A stretch of 24,885 bases of DNA from Patescibacteria group bacterium (GCA_018894075.1 JAHIEB010000002.1:1-24885); one strand, 5' to 3'; counted from the first letter of the stretch, positions 1-7,055 are shown. The notes: generated by a model from the letters alone, not told the origin. Numbers and translations: made by a program.

Positions 1-836
1 ATATCTGAAGCAAAATATGTTTTCTGCCCATCAGACCTTATCAGCACCCTGTCTTTGTCGTCTTCTAGATCCTTGGACTTAAACCAGGTTGCCTTTTCGC
101 TGACATATGTAAAGCCTCTTTTTTCTAGATCTTTTATTGTCCTGTCAACCGAGGAATCCTGATAAAGAGTCTTCTCTGAAAACCAAACATCGAAGTCAAT
201 GCCCATTCTTTTTACAGTCGGCTTTATCATTTCTTCTAATATGATGGAGGATGCCTTCTCTCCCGCTTCTTTGTAATCGCCTTTTACTCTTTTGCTTAGC
301 TGGTCAATATATTCTCCTTTGTAAACAGCCTGATCGTCTTTTAAAATAGAATGGCCGAGCTTCTCAATCTGCACACCTCTGTCGTTGATATAGTATTCTC
401 GGCAGACAATGTAACCTGCTTTTTCTAGAACCCGAGCTAAAACATCTCCGCAGAAACCCCCTCTTCCGTTTCCCAGAGTTAAGGGACCCGTCGGGTTTGC
501 GGAAATAAATTCAACATTAATAGTCTGATTTTTCTTTGGCAGACATCCAAATCTGTCCTTTTCTTTAATAATCTCTTTTAGTTTTTTTTGGAGGAAGCTT
601 TCCGAAAGGTAGAAATTAAGAAACCCCGGCTTTACTGCTTCAATTTTAGAGAACATCCCTGACTTAATATTTCTGGCCAAATGCTGGGCTGATTCCAAGG
701 GATTGTCCATCCTTAAAGCAATATTAGAAGAATAGTCTCCGTTTTTAGGGTCTGCCGGACATTCAACATTAATTTCAAAAACATCTTCTTTCTTTAATTC
801 CTGCGCTATTAATTTTTGGATTTCTTTTTTAATCAT
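1..836 (-). CDS. argS: Arginyl-tRNA synthetase, second copy (partial, C-terminal part off the left edge)
   Basis: Translating the minus strand from the ATG at 836 gives an open frame to base 1 that matches the N-terminal 278 residues of an ArgRS. It contains the stretch NPTGPLTLGNGRGG, the INDRGVQIEKLG segment and DDKDRVLIRSDGQKTYFASD, all aligning with the complete ArgRS at 1602-3182. By eye the two are highly similar through the catalytic core and diverge in the N-terminal tRNA-binding domain. The HIGH signature reads TLGN, so both histidines are missing, as in the neighbour. The start lies 6 nt after the stop of the Cys-repeat gene, suggesting one transcript. The KMSKS loop and anticodon-binding domain fall outside the window, so I cannot tell whether this copy is intact. 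Confidence 0.93.
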   Translation of the reverse strand, partial: MIKKEIQKLIAQELKKEDVFEINVECPADPKNGDYSSNIALRMDNPLESAQHLARNIKSGMFSKIEAVKPGFLNFYLSESFLQKKLKEIIKEKDRFGCLPKKNQTINVEFISANPTGPLTLGNGRGGFCGDVLARVLEKAGYIVCREYYINDRGVQIEKLGHSILKDDQAVYKGEYIDQLSKRVKGDYKEAGEKASSIILEEMIKPTVKRMGIDFDVWFSEKTLYQDSSVDRTIKDLEKRGFTYVSEKATWFKSKDLEDDKDRVLIRSDGQKTYFASD

Positions 837-842
837 GGAATT

Positions 843-1505
843 TCAGTTCCTAAAAACTTCTTCAAATCCCTCTACGCTATCCATGTCTGCTCCTAAAATT
901 TTATCGTAATAAACGAAGCTGCCAACCTTGTCTTTTATAATTTTGTTTTCTGTGATGTCTTTAATTATGTTTTTATCCAAAGAAACAGCCATCTCTAATT
1001 TTTTTAAAACTCTTAAATATTCACCCACACACCAAAAATCAGCCCCTTCTTTTTTAGAAATTTGTTCAGCTTCAGCCAAAAGATTCCGTGCGTTATTACT
1101 ATTGTTTTCAGTTTTATTTTTTATATCCTGGTCCTGAATTTTATCGTAAATAGAGAGGTCTTGTTTGGCTAGGGCGACATCGCTGTAACAATAATCTTTA
1201 TAATCCTGGTCCTGCATCTTATCGCAGATGGAGAGGTCTTGTTTGGCTTTGGCGATATCGCGGTAGCACCAATCTTTCTCGTCCTGGTCCTGAATCTTGT
1301 CGCAGATGGACGGGTCTTGTTTGGCTGAAGCGACGTCGCGGTAACAAGAATCTTTCCAATACTGCCTCTGAATCTTATCGCAGATAGAAAGAAGCTCTTT
1401 TAACTCTTTGTTTTTCTCTTTAATCGTATTCCAGTTATTTATCTTGCTGATATTTAAAAACAAAAACGCTGCCCCGATTACGGCCGCAATCACAACAACA
1501 ATCAC
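843..1505 (-). CDS. Membrane-anchored protein with 26-residue Cys repeats
   Basis: Function unknown. The N-terminus is one hydrophobic segment (about residues 1-18), so the rest probably lies outside the membrane. Residues 40-117 are three tandem 26-residue units of pattern SICDKIQxQxxKDxCYxDVAxAKQD; a fourth, partial unit follows in which the first Cys is Tyr and the second is lost. Each full unit has two cysteines 12 residues apart, suggesting disulphides or a small helical-hairpin repeat. The C-terminal 90 residues are charged and have no motif I know. The GTG at 1505 starts inside the hydrophobic run. The frame stays open upstream with no ATG, and an ATT at 1532 would give INKKILIPAV, like the MNKKLLIL starts of the two anchored proteins nearby, so the true start may be non-canonical. 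It sits between two argS genes. Confidence 0.75.
   Translation of the reverse strand: MIVVVIAAVIGAAFLFLNISKINNWNTIKEKNKELKELLSICDKIQRQYWKDSCYRDVASAKQDPSICDKIQDQDEKDWCYRDIAKAKQDLSICDKMQDQDYKDYCYSDVALAKQDLSIYDKIQDQDIKNKTENNSNNARNLLAEAEQISKKEGADFWCVGEYLRVLKKLEMAVSLDKNIIKDITENKIIKDKVGSFVYYDKILGADMDSVEGFEEVFRN
1116..1388 (-). repeat. 78-bp in-frame tandem repeat, three full copies and a partial fourth
   Basis: The 78-nt unit encodes the 26-residue Cys repeat of the surrounding gene. Copies are similar but not identical, with differences that keep the cysteine spacing, which suggests older duplication under selection. Confidence 0.85.
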
Positions 1506-1601
1506 CGCCGGGATTAGAATTTTTTTGTTAATTTTGCTTATTTTGTTTATTATGTTGTTTATCTTTATTAATAATTAATAATCAATAATTGATTTATATT
1601 A

Positions 1602-3182
1602 CTACATCTTTTCCGGCGCTGATATGCCCATTAATTTTAACGCGCCCTCCAAAACAATTTTCGCTGCCAAAAGCAGAGACAATCTGGCTTCTGTTAATTT
1701 TTTATCTTCTGTAATCACTTTACAATTTTCATAAAACTTATAAAAAGACTCGGCCAGTTCAAGCGCATAATTGGACAATCTTTGCAGTTGATAATCTTCG
1801 GCAATATCTTCTATAATTTCCGTAAATCTTATTATCTGCTTCATTAATTCTAATTCACTGGGCTCTTTTAACAACTCTAAATTTTTTGGTTTTGAAATTT
1901 TGATTTTCGATTTTTTAAAAATGCTATTTATTCTTGCATAAGCATATTGAACCTTAAACACAGGATTTTTATCTGACTTTTCTTTTGCTATATCCATATC
2001 AAAATTAAAATGCGTATTTAAAGACCTCTGTAAAAAGAAAAACCTTGCAACATCTAAACCAACCGCATCAATCAATTCGTCCATTGCCACATACGTACCA
2101 GTTCTTTTAGACATTCTTACTTCCTTTCCATTTTCAAAAAGTTTAACCAACTGCAAAACAATGGCCTCAATGTCCTCTTTTTTGAAACCTAACGCATACG
2201 AGGCAGCTTTTAATCTTGCCACATATCCGTAGTGATCTGCCCCTAAAAATATGATTAACTTTTCAAAACCTCTTTCAAATTTATTTTTTAAATAAGCAAT
2301 ATCAGAAGCAAAATATGTTTTAATCCCGTCGGCTCTTATTAAAACCCTGTCCTTATCGTCTCCCAAAATCATAGACTTAAACCATAAAGCTCCCTCGCTC
2401 TCGTAAGTAAAGCCCCTTTTTGTAAGTTCTTCTATCGCCTTATCAACTTCACCACTTTTATACAGAGTTGTTTCAGAAAACCATTTGTCAAACTTGATTC
2501 CCATCTTTTTTATAGACGGTTTTATCGTTTTTTCCAAAATTATCTTTCCTGCTTTTTTCCCAACTTGTTCGGGAACAATCCCCGTACAAATTTTTCTTAA
2601 ATCATCTATATATTTTCCTTTGTAAACCGCCTCAGCGTCTCCTAAAACAGAATGCCCCAATTTTTTAATCTGCGCGCCTGTGTCATTTATATAATATTCC
2701 CTTGAAACTTTATATCCTGCTTTTTCCAAAACATTCGCCAAAACATCTCCGCCGAACCCGCCCCTGCCGTTTCCCAAAGTTAATGGGCCCGTCGGATTTG
2801 CCGAAATAAATTCTACATTAACTTTTCTGTTATTTCCCAAATTAATGACTCCAAACTTTTCTTTTTGCTTTAAAACTTCTTTTATTTTATTATGCAAATA
2901 TTTTGGAGAAATAAAAAAATTAATAAACCCGGGCCCAGCCACCTCCACCTTAGAAAAAATTTCTGATTTAGCCAATCTATTTTTAAGGGTTATGGCTGTT
3001 ACCGCTGCCTCTTGGGAAAAATACCTTCCTAATTTTAAAACAACACCAGTGGAATAATCTCCGTTATTCTTATTTGTGGAGCAATCAATAACAATTTCTG
3101 GTATTTCAAACTCAGGGAATATTCTGTTTTTTTGTAGGCCAACAATAACACCCCTTATTAATTCTTTTATTTCTTCCTTCAT
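1602..3182 (-). CDS. argS: Arginyl-tRNA synthetase (complete copy)
   Basis: Class I synthetase charging tRNA-Arg. Domains in order are an N-terminal additional domain (about 1-110), the Rossmann catalytic core with the NVEFISANPTGPL strand and the HIGH-equivalent TLGN (about 135-138), a KMSKS-type loop reading RMSKRTGTYVAMDELID, and a helical anticodon-binding domain to the C-terminus. At 526 aa it is slightly shorter than typical (550-580). Both HIGH histidines are replaced (T and N). I chose the ATG at 3182 over one at 3191 because it forms a TAATG overlap with the stop of the upstream gene and aligns with the start of the other copy. Its core is closely related to the partial argS at 1-836, so these are tandem paralogues with one gene between them. 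Confidence 0.95.
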   Translation of the reverse strand: MKEEIKELIRGVIVGLQKNRIFPEFEIPEIVIDCSTNKNNGDYSTGVVLKLGRYFSQEAAVTAITLKNRLAKSEIFSKVEVAGPGFINFFISPKYLHNKIKEVLKQKEKFGVINLGNNRKVNVEFISANPTGPLTLGNGRGGFGGDVLANVLEKAGYKVSREYYINDTGAQIKKLGHSVLGDAEAVYKGKYIDDLRKICTGIVPEQVGKKAGKIILEKTIKPSIKKMGIKFDKWFSETTLYKSGEVDKAIEELTKRGFTYESEGALWFKSMILGDDKDRVLIRADGIKTYFASDIAYLKNKFERGFEKLIIFLGADHYGYVARLKAASYALGFKKEDIEAIVLQLVKLFENGKEVRMSKRTGTYVAMDELIDAVGLDVARFFFLQRSLNTHFNFDMDIAKEKSDKNPVFKVQYAYARINSIFKKSKIKISKPKNLELLKEPSELELMKQIIRFTEIIEDIAEDYQLQRLSNYALELAESFYKFYENCKVITEDKKLTEARLSLLLAAKIVLEGALKLMGISAPEKM

Positions 3183-3991
3183 TATTTCCATAATAAATCA
3201 CTTATAATCTTGCTCTGGTTTGTGTCATAAATTATAGTTCGACTTTTTCCACTCGGATTTCCGATGGTATTGATATTCTCTGGCTTATAATCATCTTTAT
3301 GAGACAACTCAAAAATTATGGTTTGATTTTTTTCTTTCATCTTAACGTAAAAATTATCGGGATTTTCTTTATCTTGTTTTAATTTTTCCATGACGGCGCT
3401 TATCGCATTTTGGTATTTTTCGGAAAATTCGGGCAAACTTGTTAAAAGCACCGGGTGTGTCATTGCGTAGATTGCATCTGGCTCTATGGAACTTCCCGAA
3501 AGAGAAGTAAATTTGAAACTATCAATTATTTTATTAATCGTAACCTGGCTCAAAAATCCTTTTTTCTCAACTCCTCCTGAAATTAAGGTTATTACTACTC
3601 TAAAATTATTTGAAGAAAAAACATAACCCAATAGCCCACTTAATTCAGAATACCAAACCCCATTTGCATTCTTTTTCATCCCCAAATTATCTGTTTGTTT
3701 AGACGGCTCATTTATTTTTTTAATATTCAATTGAGGGGGCATATACAACTCAACGTCTCCGGGGACATTAAATTTTATATAATATTCATTTTCACTTATT
3801 TTTTTAATCTCCGCCACTTCCCAATTTTTGAAAACAGGATATTCAAAACTAAATCCAGATATTTCTGAAAAGGTTTTGGTTTCTATTATTTTTGGTTTGT
3901 TTTTATTCAAAAATAAAAATATTCCCATAGATATCAAAATTATTAATAATATTAGTAAGATAATAATTAATATTAAAAGTTTTTTGTTCAT
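3182..3991 (-). CDS. Membrane-anchored hypothetical protein, paralogue of the upstream gene
   Basis: Function unknown. Residues about 5-29 form one very hydrophobic segment after MNKK, a signal anchor with the rest outside the cell. Residues about 36-55 (IETKTFSEISGFSFEYPVFK) are almost identical to a segment of the gene at 4033-5031, and both go on into a beta-rich region with an F(D/K)SF-type ending before the last domain (IIDSFKF here, IIDSFRF there). The C-terminal part (about 170-269) is unrelated to its paralogue. The stop overlaps the argS start (TAATG), so translation is probably coupled. It has no Shine-Dalgarno at a usable distance; an AAGGAG lies about 22 nt before the ATG. Confidence 0.75.
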   Translation of the reverse strand: MNKKLLILIIILLILLIILISMGIFLFLNKNKPKIIETKTFSEISGFSFEYPVFKNWEVAEIKKISENEYYIKFNVPGDVELYMPPQLNIKKINEPSKQTDNLGMKKNANGVWYSELSGLLGYVFSSNNFRVVITLISGGVEKKGFLSQVTINKIIDSFKFTSLSGSSIEPDAIYAMTHPVLLTSLPEFSEKYQNAISAVMEKLKQDKENPDNFYVKMKEKNQTIIFELSHKDDYKPENINTIGNPSGKSRTIIYDTNQSKIISDLLWK

Positions 3992-4032
3992 ATTTCAATT
4001 ATTTTTTTTATTTCTCCTTTTATCATATCAAA

Positions 4033-5031
4033 TTATTGTTCGTATCTTTTTGATATAATCTCGCCGGTTTTAGAATCAATTACATAATGTGGACCGCCCC
4101 CTGTTGTAATCGGGTCTTTCAATTCATAATCCACATGCCAACCATCGGCTTTCAAAGAAGCGACAACATTGTACGGTGATAAATCTCCATATGCTTTTAT
4201 AGCGTCTGTTTTCGCAATTTGTAAAGCTTGGACTTCTGTAATCTTTGAGCTATTTTCGAACCTAAAACTATCAATTATTTTTTGCACTAAGACTTTTTCA
4301 GAATAACCATCGCCCTCGTGCATAAATGGGGTGATTTTAACAGCGAGAGAATCATCGTTATTAAAAAAGATGATGCTATTGCTTTGGTCACTTTCATAAC
4401 CGCCAATTGGATAATATTTCACCTTATTGGGATTAATAGAGGGGGATAATCCTGGAACATTATATCTATAATCCGTGTTGAAACTTTTTACAATTGTTAT
4501 ACGGGGACCTAATTCAAATTTAATTCCCGTGGGGTTATTAAAAAATATGGTTGCAGTTATGCTTCCCGTTTCATTATTTTTGTTTATTTCTGGCTCATTC
4601 GGCTCCCATCCCTTGAAAACAGGATACTCAAAAGAAAAACCAGGAATTTCTGAAAAGGTTTTGGTTTCTATTGGTTTTGGAATATCGCTTGGTCTTATAT
4701 TTATTGGCCCTAAATAAACAATGTTTCCTATTTCTGGATTAACAGCATATATGAACCCTCCACCAATACTTCCGTTAATTGTTGGCTCTGGATTCTTATT
4801 CTCATATTTTACATACCATAAATCATCCTGAAAACTAATAGATATATTAAATCTTGAAAAATCATAATCTTCGCCATATTTATTTTTTAATTCAAGGGCG
4901 ACAAGCTCCAACGCTTTTTCCTTTGAAATCTTTGGCCCGTTTTTGTTAAAAAATGAAAATATTCCCATAGTTGTTAAGATTATGATTAATATTATTAAGA
5001 TTATAACTAATATTAAAAGTTTTTTATTCAT
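4033..5031 (-). CDS. Membrane-anchored protein with two PepSY-like segments
   Basis: No assigned function. After MNKK a hydrophobic anchor covers about residues 5-29. Two segments, about 36-110 and 263-332, share a pattern of KALELVALE or QALQIAKTDA helix, YGDxSxYN, WxVxYExKxP, a Gly-rich turn, Y(A/V)xxxxTGxI; this resembles PepSY or YPEB-type domains, which I offer as an inference. Between them is the FSFEYPVFKGW domain shared with the next gene. The protein therefore looks like anchor, PepSY-like, shared domain, PepSY-like, with an extracellular location. The ATG follows a TATAAT by 5 nt. AT content is extreme at its start: 54 of the 60 bases at 4981-5040 are A or T. Confidence 0.75.
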   Translation of the reverse strand: MNKKLLILVIILIILIIILTTMGIFSFFNKNGPKISKEKALELVALELKNKYGEDYDFSRFNISISFQDDLWYVKYENKNPEPTINGSIGGGFIYAVNPEIGNIVYLGPINIRPSDIPKPIETKTFSEIPGFSFEYPVFKGWEPNEPEINKNNETGSITATIFFNNPTGIKFELGPRITIVKSFNTDYRYNVPGLSPSINPNKVKYYPIGGYESDQSNSIIFFNNDDSLAVKITPFMHEGDGYSEKVLVQKIIDSFRFENSSKITEVQALQIAKTDAIKAYGDLSPYNVVASLKADGWHVDYELKDPITTGGGPHYVIDSKTGEIISKRYEQ

Positions 5032-5036
5032 GTTTT

Positions 5037-5042
5037 ATTATA
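5037..5042 (-). promoter_or_regulatory. -10 box (TATAAT) just before the anchored-protein gene
   Basis: A perfect TATAAT ends 5 nt before the ATG at 5031, so transcription would begin at or beside the start codon. No convincing -35 is visible, and the surrounding sequence is AT-rich, so a chance match is possible. Confidence 0.4.
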
Positions 5043-5053
5043 TTTAATTATAT

Positions 5054-5716
5054 TTAGCTAATTATAGTCCCAATAAATGGTTTATTGTTTAAAAAATCTT
5101 CAAGGCGGTCCAAATTTTTGCCGTTAATTATTATGACTTTTAACTTGAGCCTCTCTGCCATTTTAGAGGCCTCTGGGTCAAAAGGGGAGGAGAGGCCGGG
5201 AGACCATTTTTTAGGAATTATCTTTCTAAAATCTTTCCAAGAAATACTCTTTAATGGTTTTGCGTCCTTAAATTCCCTTGGGTCTTTGTCACGCACATAG
5301 TCAATATTGGTCAGATTGATTATTGTCCTTGCCCCCACATTCTTTGCCAAAACCACAGACCCGTAATCAGTTGACCTGCCAGGTTTCCAAGCCCCTAATA
5401 CTATTATTCTTTTTTTAGAAGAAATCTTCTTGCTTGGGTCATTAATTACTTCAGAGCTTTTGAAAACCTGCCTGACAAGCTCGGCATTAATCCTTGAAGC
5501 CAAAATGCCCAGTCTGTCTTTTTCTTCATTGCTCACCTTAAATGCTGACCCTGCTTTTTGATATATCCTAGCTGTTTTTCCTCCGCCCACATAAAGGTAG
5601 ATTCTGTTTTTAATCCCAAGGACTATGCTTTTAAACTTTTTGAGAAAGCTTGTATCAATTTCTCCCGGAACTACCAAAGACCCTCCCAAAGAAATGACGA
5701 TTGCCTCTTTTTTCAT
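5054..5716 (-). CDS. pyrH: UMP kinase, archaeal-type
   Basis: Amino-acid-kinase-fold enzyme converting UMP to UDP in pyrimidine synthesis. Visible motifs are the N-terminal ISLGGSLVVPG phosphate-binding loop, YVGGGKTARIYQ near residue 45, the region AWKPGRSTDYGSVVLA around 110-125, which binds the UMP phosphate, TNIDYVRDKDPREFKDAKPL, and SPFDPEASKMAERL near 175. The 220-aa length and these motifs fit the archaeal and candidate-phyla type better than the roughly 240-aa E. coli type. It is the first gene of the minus-strand run that continues through the anchored proteins to argS. Upstream a TAAAAT lies about 12 nt before the ATG. Confidence 0.92.
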   Translation of the reverse strand: MKKEAIVISLGGSLVVPGEIDTSFLKKFKSIVLGIKNRIYLYVGGGKTARIYQKAGSAFKVSNEEKDRLGILASRINAELVRQVFKSSEVINDPSKKISSKKRIIVLGAWKPGRSTDYGSVVLAKNVGARTIINLTNIDYVRDKDPREFKDAKPLKSISWKDFRKIIPKKWSPGLSSPFDPEASKMAERLKLKVIIINGKNLDRLEDFLNNKPFIGTIIS

Positions 5717-5762
5717 ACTTTTCTCTATTTTACCTCATTTTCCCCGAAAACAAGATAAGCTC

Positions 5763-5791
5763 TTGACAACGGCTTTGGCGTATGGTATGAT
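5763..5791 (+). promoter_or_regulatory. Consensus sigma70-type promoter of the GC-rich cassette
   Basis: TTGACA at 5763-5768, a 17-nt spacer, and TATGAT at 5786-5791. It is one of the best matches to the bacterial consensus in the window, and it stands directly before the small GC-rich gene. Confidence 0.85.
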
Positions 5792-5817
5792 ATGTGCATA
5801 GGACCGAGTGTTATTAC

Positions 5818-5823
5818 AAGGAG
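5818..5823 (+). promoter_or_regulatory. Strong Shine-Dalgarno (AAGGAG) fixing the start of the 72-aa ORF
   Basis: AAGGAG lies 6 nt before the ATG at 5830. Most genes in this window lack such a site, so it both sets this start and marks the gene as different from its neighbours. Confidence 0.75.
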
Positions 5824-5829
5824 AAAGGA

Positions 5830-6048
5830 ATGGTAGAGAAACGAGTGAACGGAGTACCTGTGATCGACAGCCTGCTTTACCCGACGGCAAGCAGACGATC
5901 GCCGAAGGTCAGGAAGGCAGGCCTCCTACGCCTAGCAGAGGAGCGCCTTATCGAGGCGACCATCCGCGAGGCGCGAGGGGAGCTGACGATGGCTTGGACG
6001 TTCTTCTGGCTCGCAGTAGAGCTGGAGGAACGAGCCTGCCGCCTCTAA
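5830..6048 (+). CDS. GC-rich small protein of unknown function (72 aa)
   Basis: Not recognised. The product starts MVEKRVNGVPVIDSLLYPTA, then a basic stretch (SRRSPKVRKAG), then a predicted amphipathic helix rich in Arg, Glu, Leu and Ala (LLRLAEERLIEATIREARGE), then LTMAWTFFWLAVELEERACRL. It may be a helical hairpin. Bases 5881-6000 are 80 of 120 G or C, whereas neighbours are clearly AT-rich. I chose the ATG at 5830 rather than the in-frame GTG at 5794 because of the Shine-Dalgarno and because 5794 lies next to the -10 box, before the expected transcription start. The gene has its own promoter and a terminator, so it is a self-contained unit. The composition suggests transfer or an unusual constraint such as RNA structure. 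Confidence 0.7.
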   Translation: MVEKRVNGVPVIDSLLYPTASRRSPKVRKAGLLRLAEERLIEATIREARGELTMAWTFFWLAVELEERACRL

Positions 6049-6057
6049 AAAGAGGCG
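6040..6057 (+). other. Hairpin over the stop codon of the 72-aa ORF
   Basis: CGCCTCT, loop AAAA, AGAGGCG: a perfect 7-bp stem containing the first base of the TAA stop. No U-tract follows, so it is more likely an RNA-stability element or part of a double hairpin with the terminator 12 nt downstream. Confidence 0.6.
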
Positions 6058-6069
6058 ACCGAACACAAA

Positions 6070-6103
6070 AAGAGCCTCAGCGCAAGCTAAGGCTCTTCTC
6101 TTT
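6070..6103 (+). terminator. Rho-independent-like terminator of the GC-rich cassette
   Basis: An 8-bp stem AAGAGCCT/AGGCTCTT (6070-6077 with 6090-6097), one mismatch, then AGC/GCT closed by a GCAA tetraloop, followed by CTCTTT. The U-tract is short, so termination may be partial. Confidence 0.7.
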
Positions 6104-6110
6104 AAAACTT

Positions 6111-6248
6111 ATGTCTGAATTAAAACAATTATTATTCATAATCCCCGGATACCAAAGAACTGCAGAGTCGGCTGTAGGGATTTTGTTTGCTGCCAGAAAA
6201 CTGATTCCTGGCCTGTTAAGTTTAATCTTATCTGTGAAAATCTGGTAG
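6111..6248 (+). CDS. Possible 45-aa hydrophobic ORF between the cassette and smpB
   Basis: An ATG at 6111 opens a frame MSELKQLLFIIPGYQ... ending in IPGLLSLILSVKIW at a TAG that overlaps the smpB -10 box. The C-terminal half would be a membrane or amphipathic helix. There is no Shine-Dalgarno and no clear promoter, and it lies just after a terminator, so it could be a gene remnant or chance. Otherwise 6104-6245 shows nothing I can name. Confidence 0.2.
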   Translation: MSELKQLLFIIPGYQRTAESAVGILFAARKLIPGLLSLILSVKIW

Positions 6249-6251
6249 AAT
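6246..6251 (+). promoter_or_regulatory. -10 box (TAGAAT) of smpB
   Basis: TAGAAT ends 6 nt before the ATG at 6258, placing the likely transcription start on the A of the start codon. No good -35 is seen. This would make the smpB mRNA leaderless. Confidence 0.5.
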
Positions 6252-6257
6252 AAAGCT

Positions 6258-6704
6258 ATGAAAGTCTTTGCTGAAAACAAAAAGGCCCATTTCAACTACG
6301 AGATATTAGAAAAGCTCCAGGCTGGTCTTGTTTTGATAGGGTCTGAGGTAAAATCAATAAAAGCAGGAAGAATGACATTAGACGGCTCATATGTTATCTT
6401 GAAGGAAGGGGCTCCGCATTTAGTGGGGTCTAGGGTGCCTGCTTGGCAGCCAAAGAATGCGCCAGATTCATATGACGCCGAAAGAACAAGAAAGCTTCTT
6501 TTAAATAAGGGCGAGATAGACTATCTTTTGGGCAAGACAAGTCACAAGGGGCTGGTTTTAATCCCCTTGAAAATCTATGATAGCCATGGTAGGATTAAGC
6601 TCGAATTCGGACTGGGAAGAGGAAAAAAGAAATACGACAAAAGAGAGGACATTAAGAAGCGGGAGGCCCAAAGGGAAATTGCTAGAAGGCTCGGGAGAAA
6701 TTAA
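6258..6704 (+). CDS. smpB: SsrA-binding protein SmpB
   Basis: Partner of tmRNA in trans-translation: it binds the tRNA-like domain and brings tmRNA to stalled ribosomes. The 148-aa product has family landmarks in order: NKKAHFNYEILEKLQAGLVL, GSEVKSIKAGRMTLDGSYV, NAPDSYDAERTRKLLL, and the basic tail GRGKKKYDKREDIKKREAQRE. Length and order are normal for the family. There is no Shine-Dalgarno; the start follows a -10 box by 6 nt. The stop codon is immediately followed by the first base of ssrA, so protein and RNA partners probably come from one transcript. Confidence 0.97.
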   Translation: MKVFAENKKAHFNYEILEKLQAGLVLIGSEVKSIKAGRMTLDGSYVILKEGAPHLVGSRVPAWQPKNAPDSYDAERTRKLLLNKGEIDYLLGKTSHKGLVLIPLKIYDSHGRIKLEFGLGRGKKKYDKREDIKKREAQREIARRLGRN

Positions 6705-7048
6705 GGGAGTGTCCAGCTTTGACAGGAGATCTTTAGCAAAATATGCAAACCGAGTATTCTCAAACCTCGTTAAACTTTGAGAAACATAATAAGTGTCAAC
6801 TTATTTAACAAACCAGCATTAGCATACGCTTAATGCTCATCCTTGGCGAAGATTCCTAATAATCGCTAAAGGGTGTCAAACATTAGGATAGTTAATTCTT
6901 CTCCTCAAAGAATTGACGAACTAAAAGAGGATAGGGCATTGGAATTTTTGTCTGTTTATCTTCCAGCGCTCGAACAAACAAACAGTCTAAGTTTGTAGAA
7001 ATATCTTGTAAAAACTTCTGGACGGGAGTTCAATTCTCCCCACTTCCA
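6705..7048 (+). ncRNA. ssrA: Transfer-messenger RNA (tmRNA)
   Basis: The ends form a 7-bp acceptor stem, GGGAGTG (6705-6711) with CACTTCC (7041-7047, one G-T pair); A7048 is the discriminator and CCA is not encoded. The T arm is GGGAG, loop TTCAATT, CTCCC. Pseudoknot PK1 is CGAG (6751-6754)/CTCG (6766-6769) interleaved with TCTCAAA (6758-6764)/TTTGAGA (6776-6782). Twelve bases later the tag frame begins at GTC 6795 and reads VNLFNKPALAYA, stopping at TAA 6831-6833. The end of the tag lies in hairpin H5, AGCATTA/TAATGCT. An ALA-type hydrophobic tail fits a degradation tag. The 5' end abuts the smpB stop and infC starts 8 nt after the 3' end, so both ends need processing. Confidence 0.95.
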
Positions 7049-7055
7049 CAAGCAA

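Noticed and set aside
1116..1388. Possible CRISPR or VNTR array
   Set aside because: Repeats are 78 bp, contiguous and in frame with a coding gene, without spacers.
3828..4058. Plus-strand 76-aa hydrophobic frame
   Set aside because: It is the complement of an AT-rich membrane anchor and overlaps two coupled minus-strand genes.
5808..6248. A 146-aa plus-strand frame over the GC-rich cassette
   Set aside because: It overlaps the better-supported 72-aa frame, has no ribosome binding site, runs through the terminator, and reads as arginine- and glycine-rich out-of-frame sequence.
6077..6295. Minus-strand 72-aa frame between the cassette and smpB
   Set aside because: It overlaps the terminator and the start of smpB, and has no promoter or homology that I can see.
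6733..6780. tmRNA tag read as AKYANRVFSNLVKL
   Set aside because: This lies in the H2 segment and pseudoknot PK1, before the place where translation resumes; the frame after PK1 ends in the H5 hairpin as expected.
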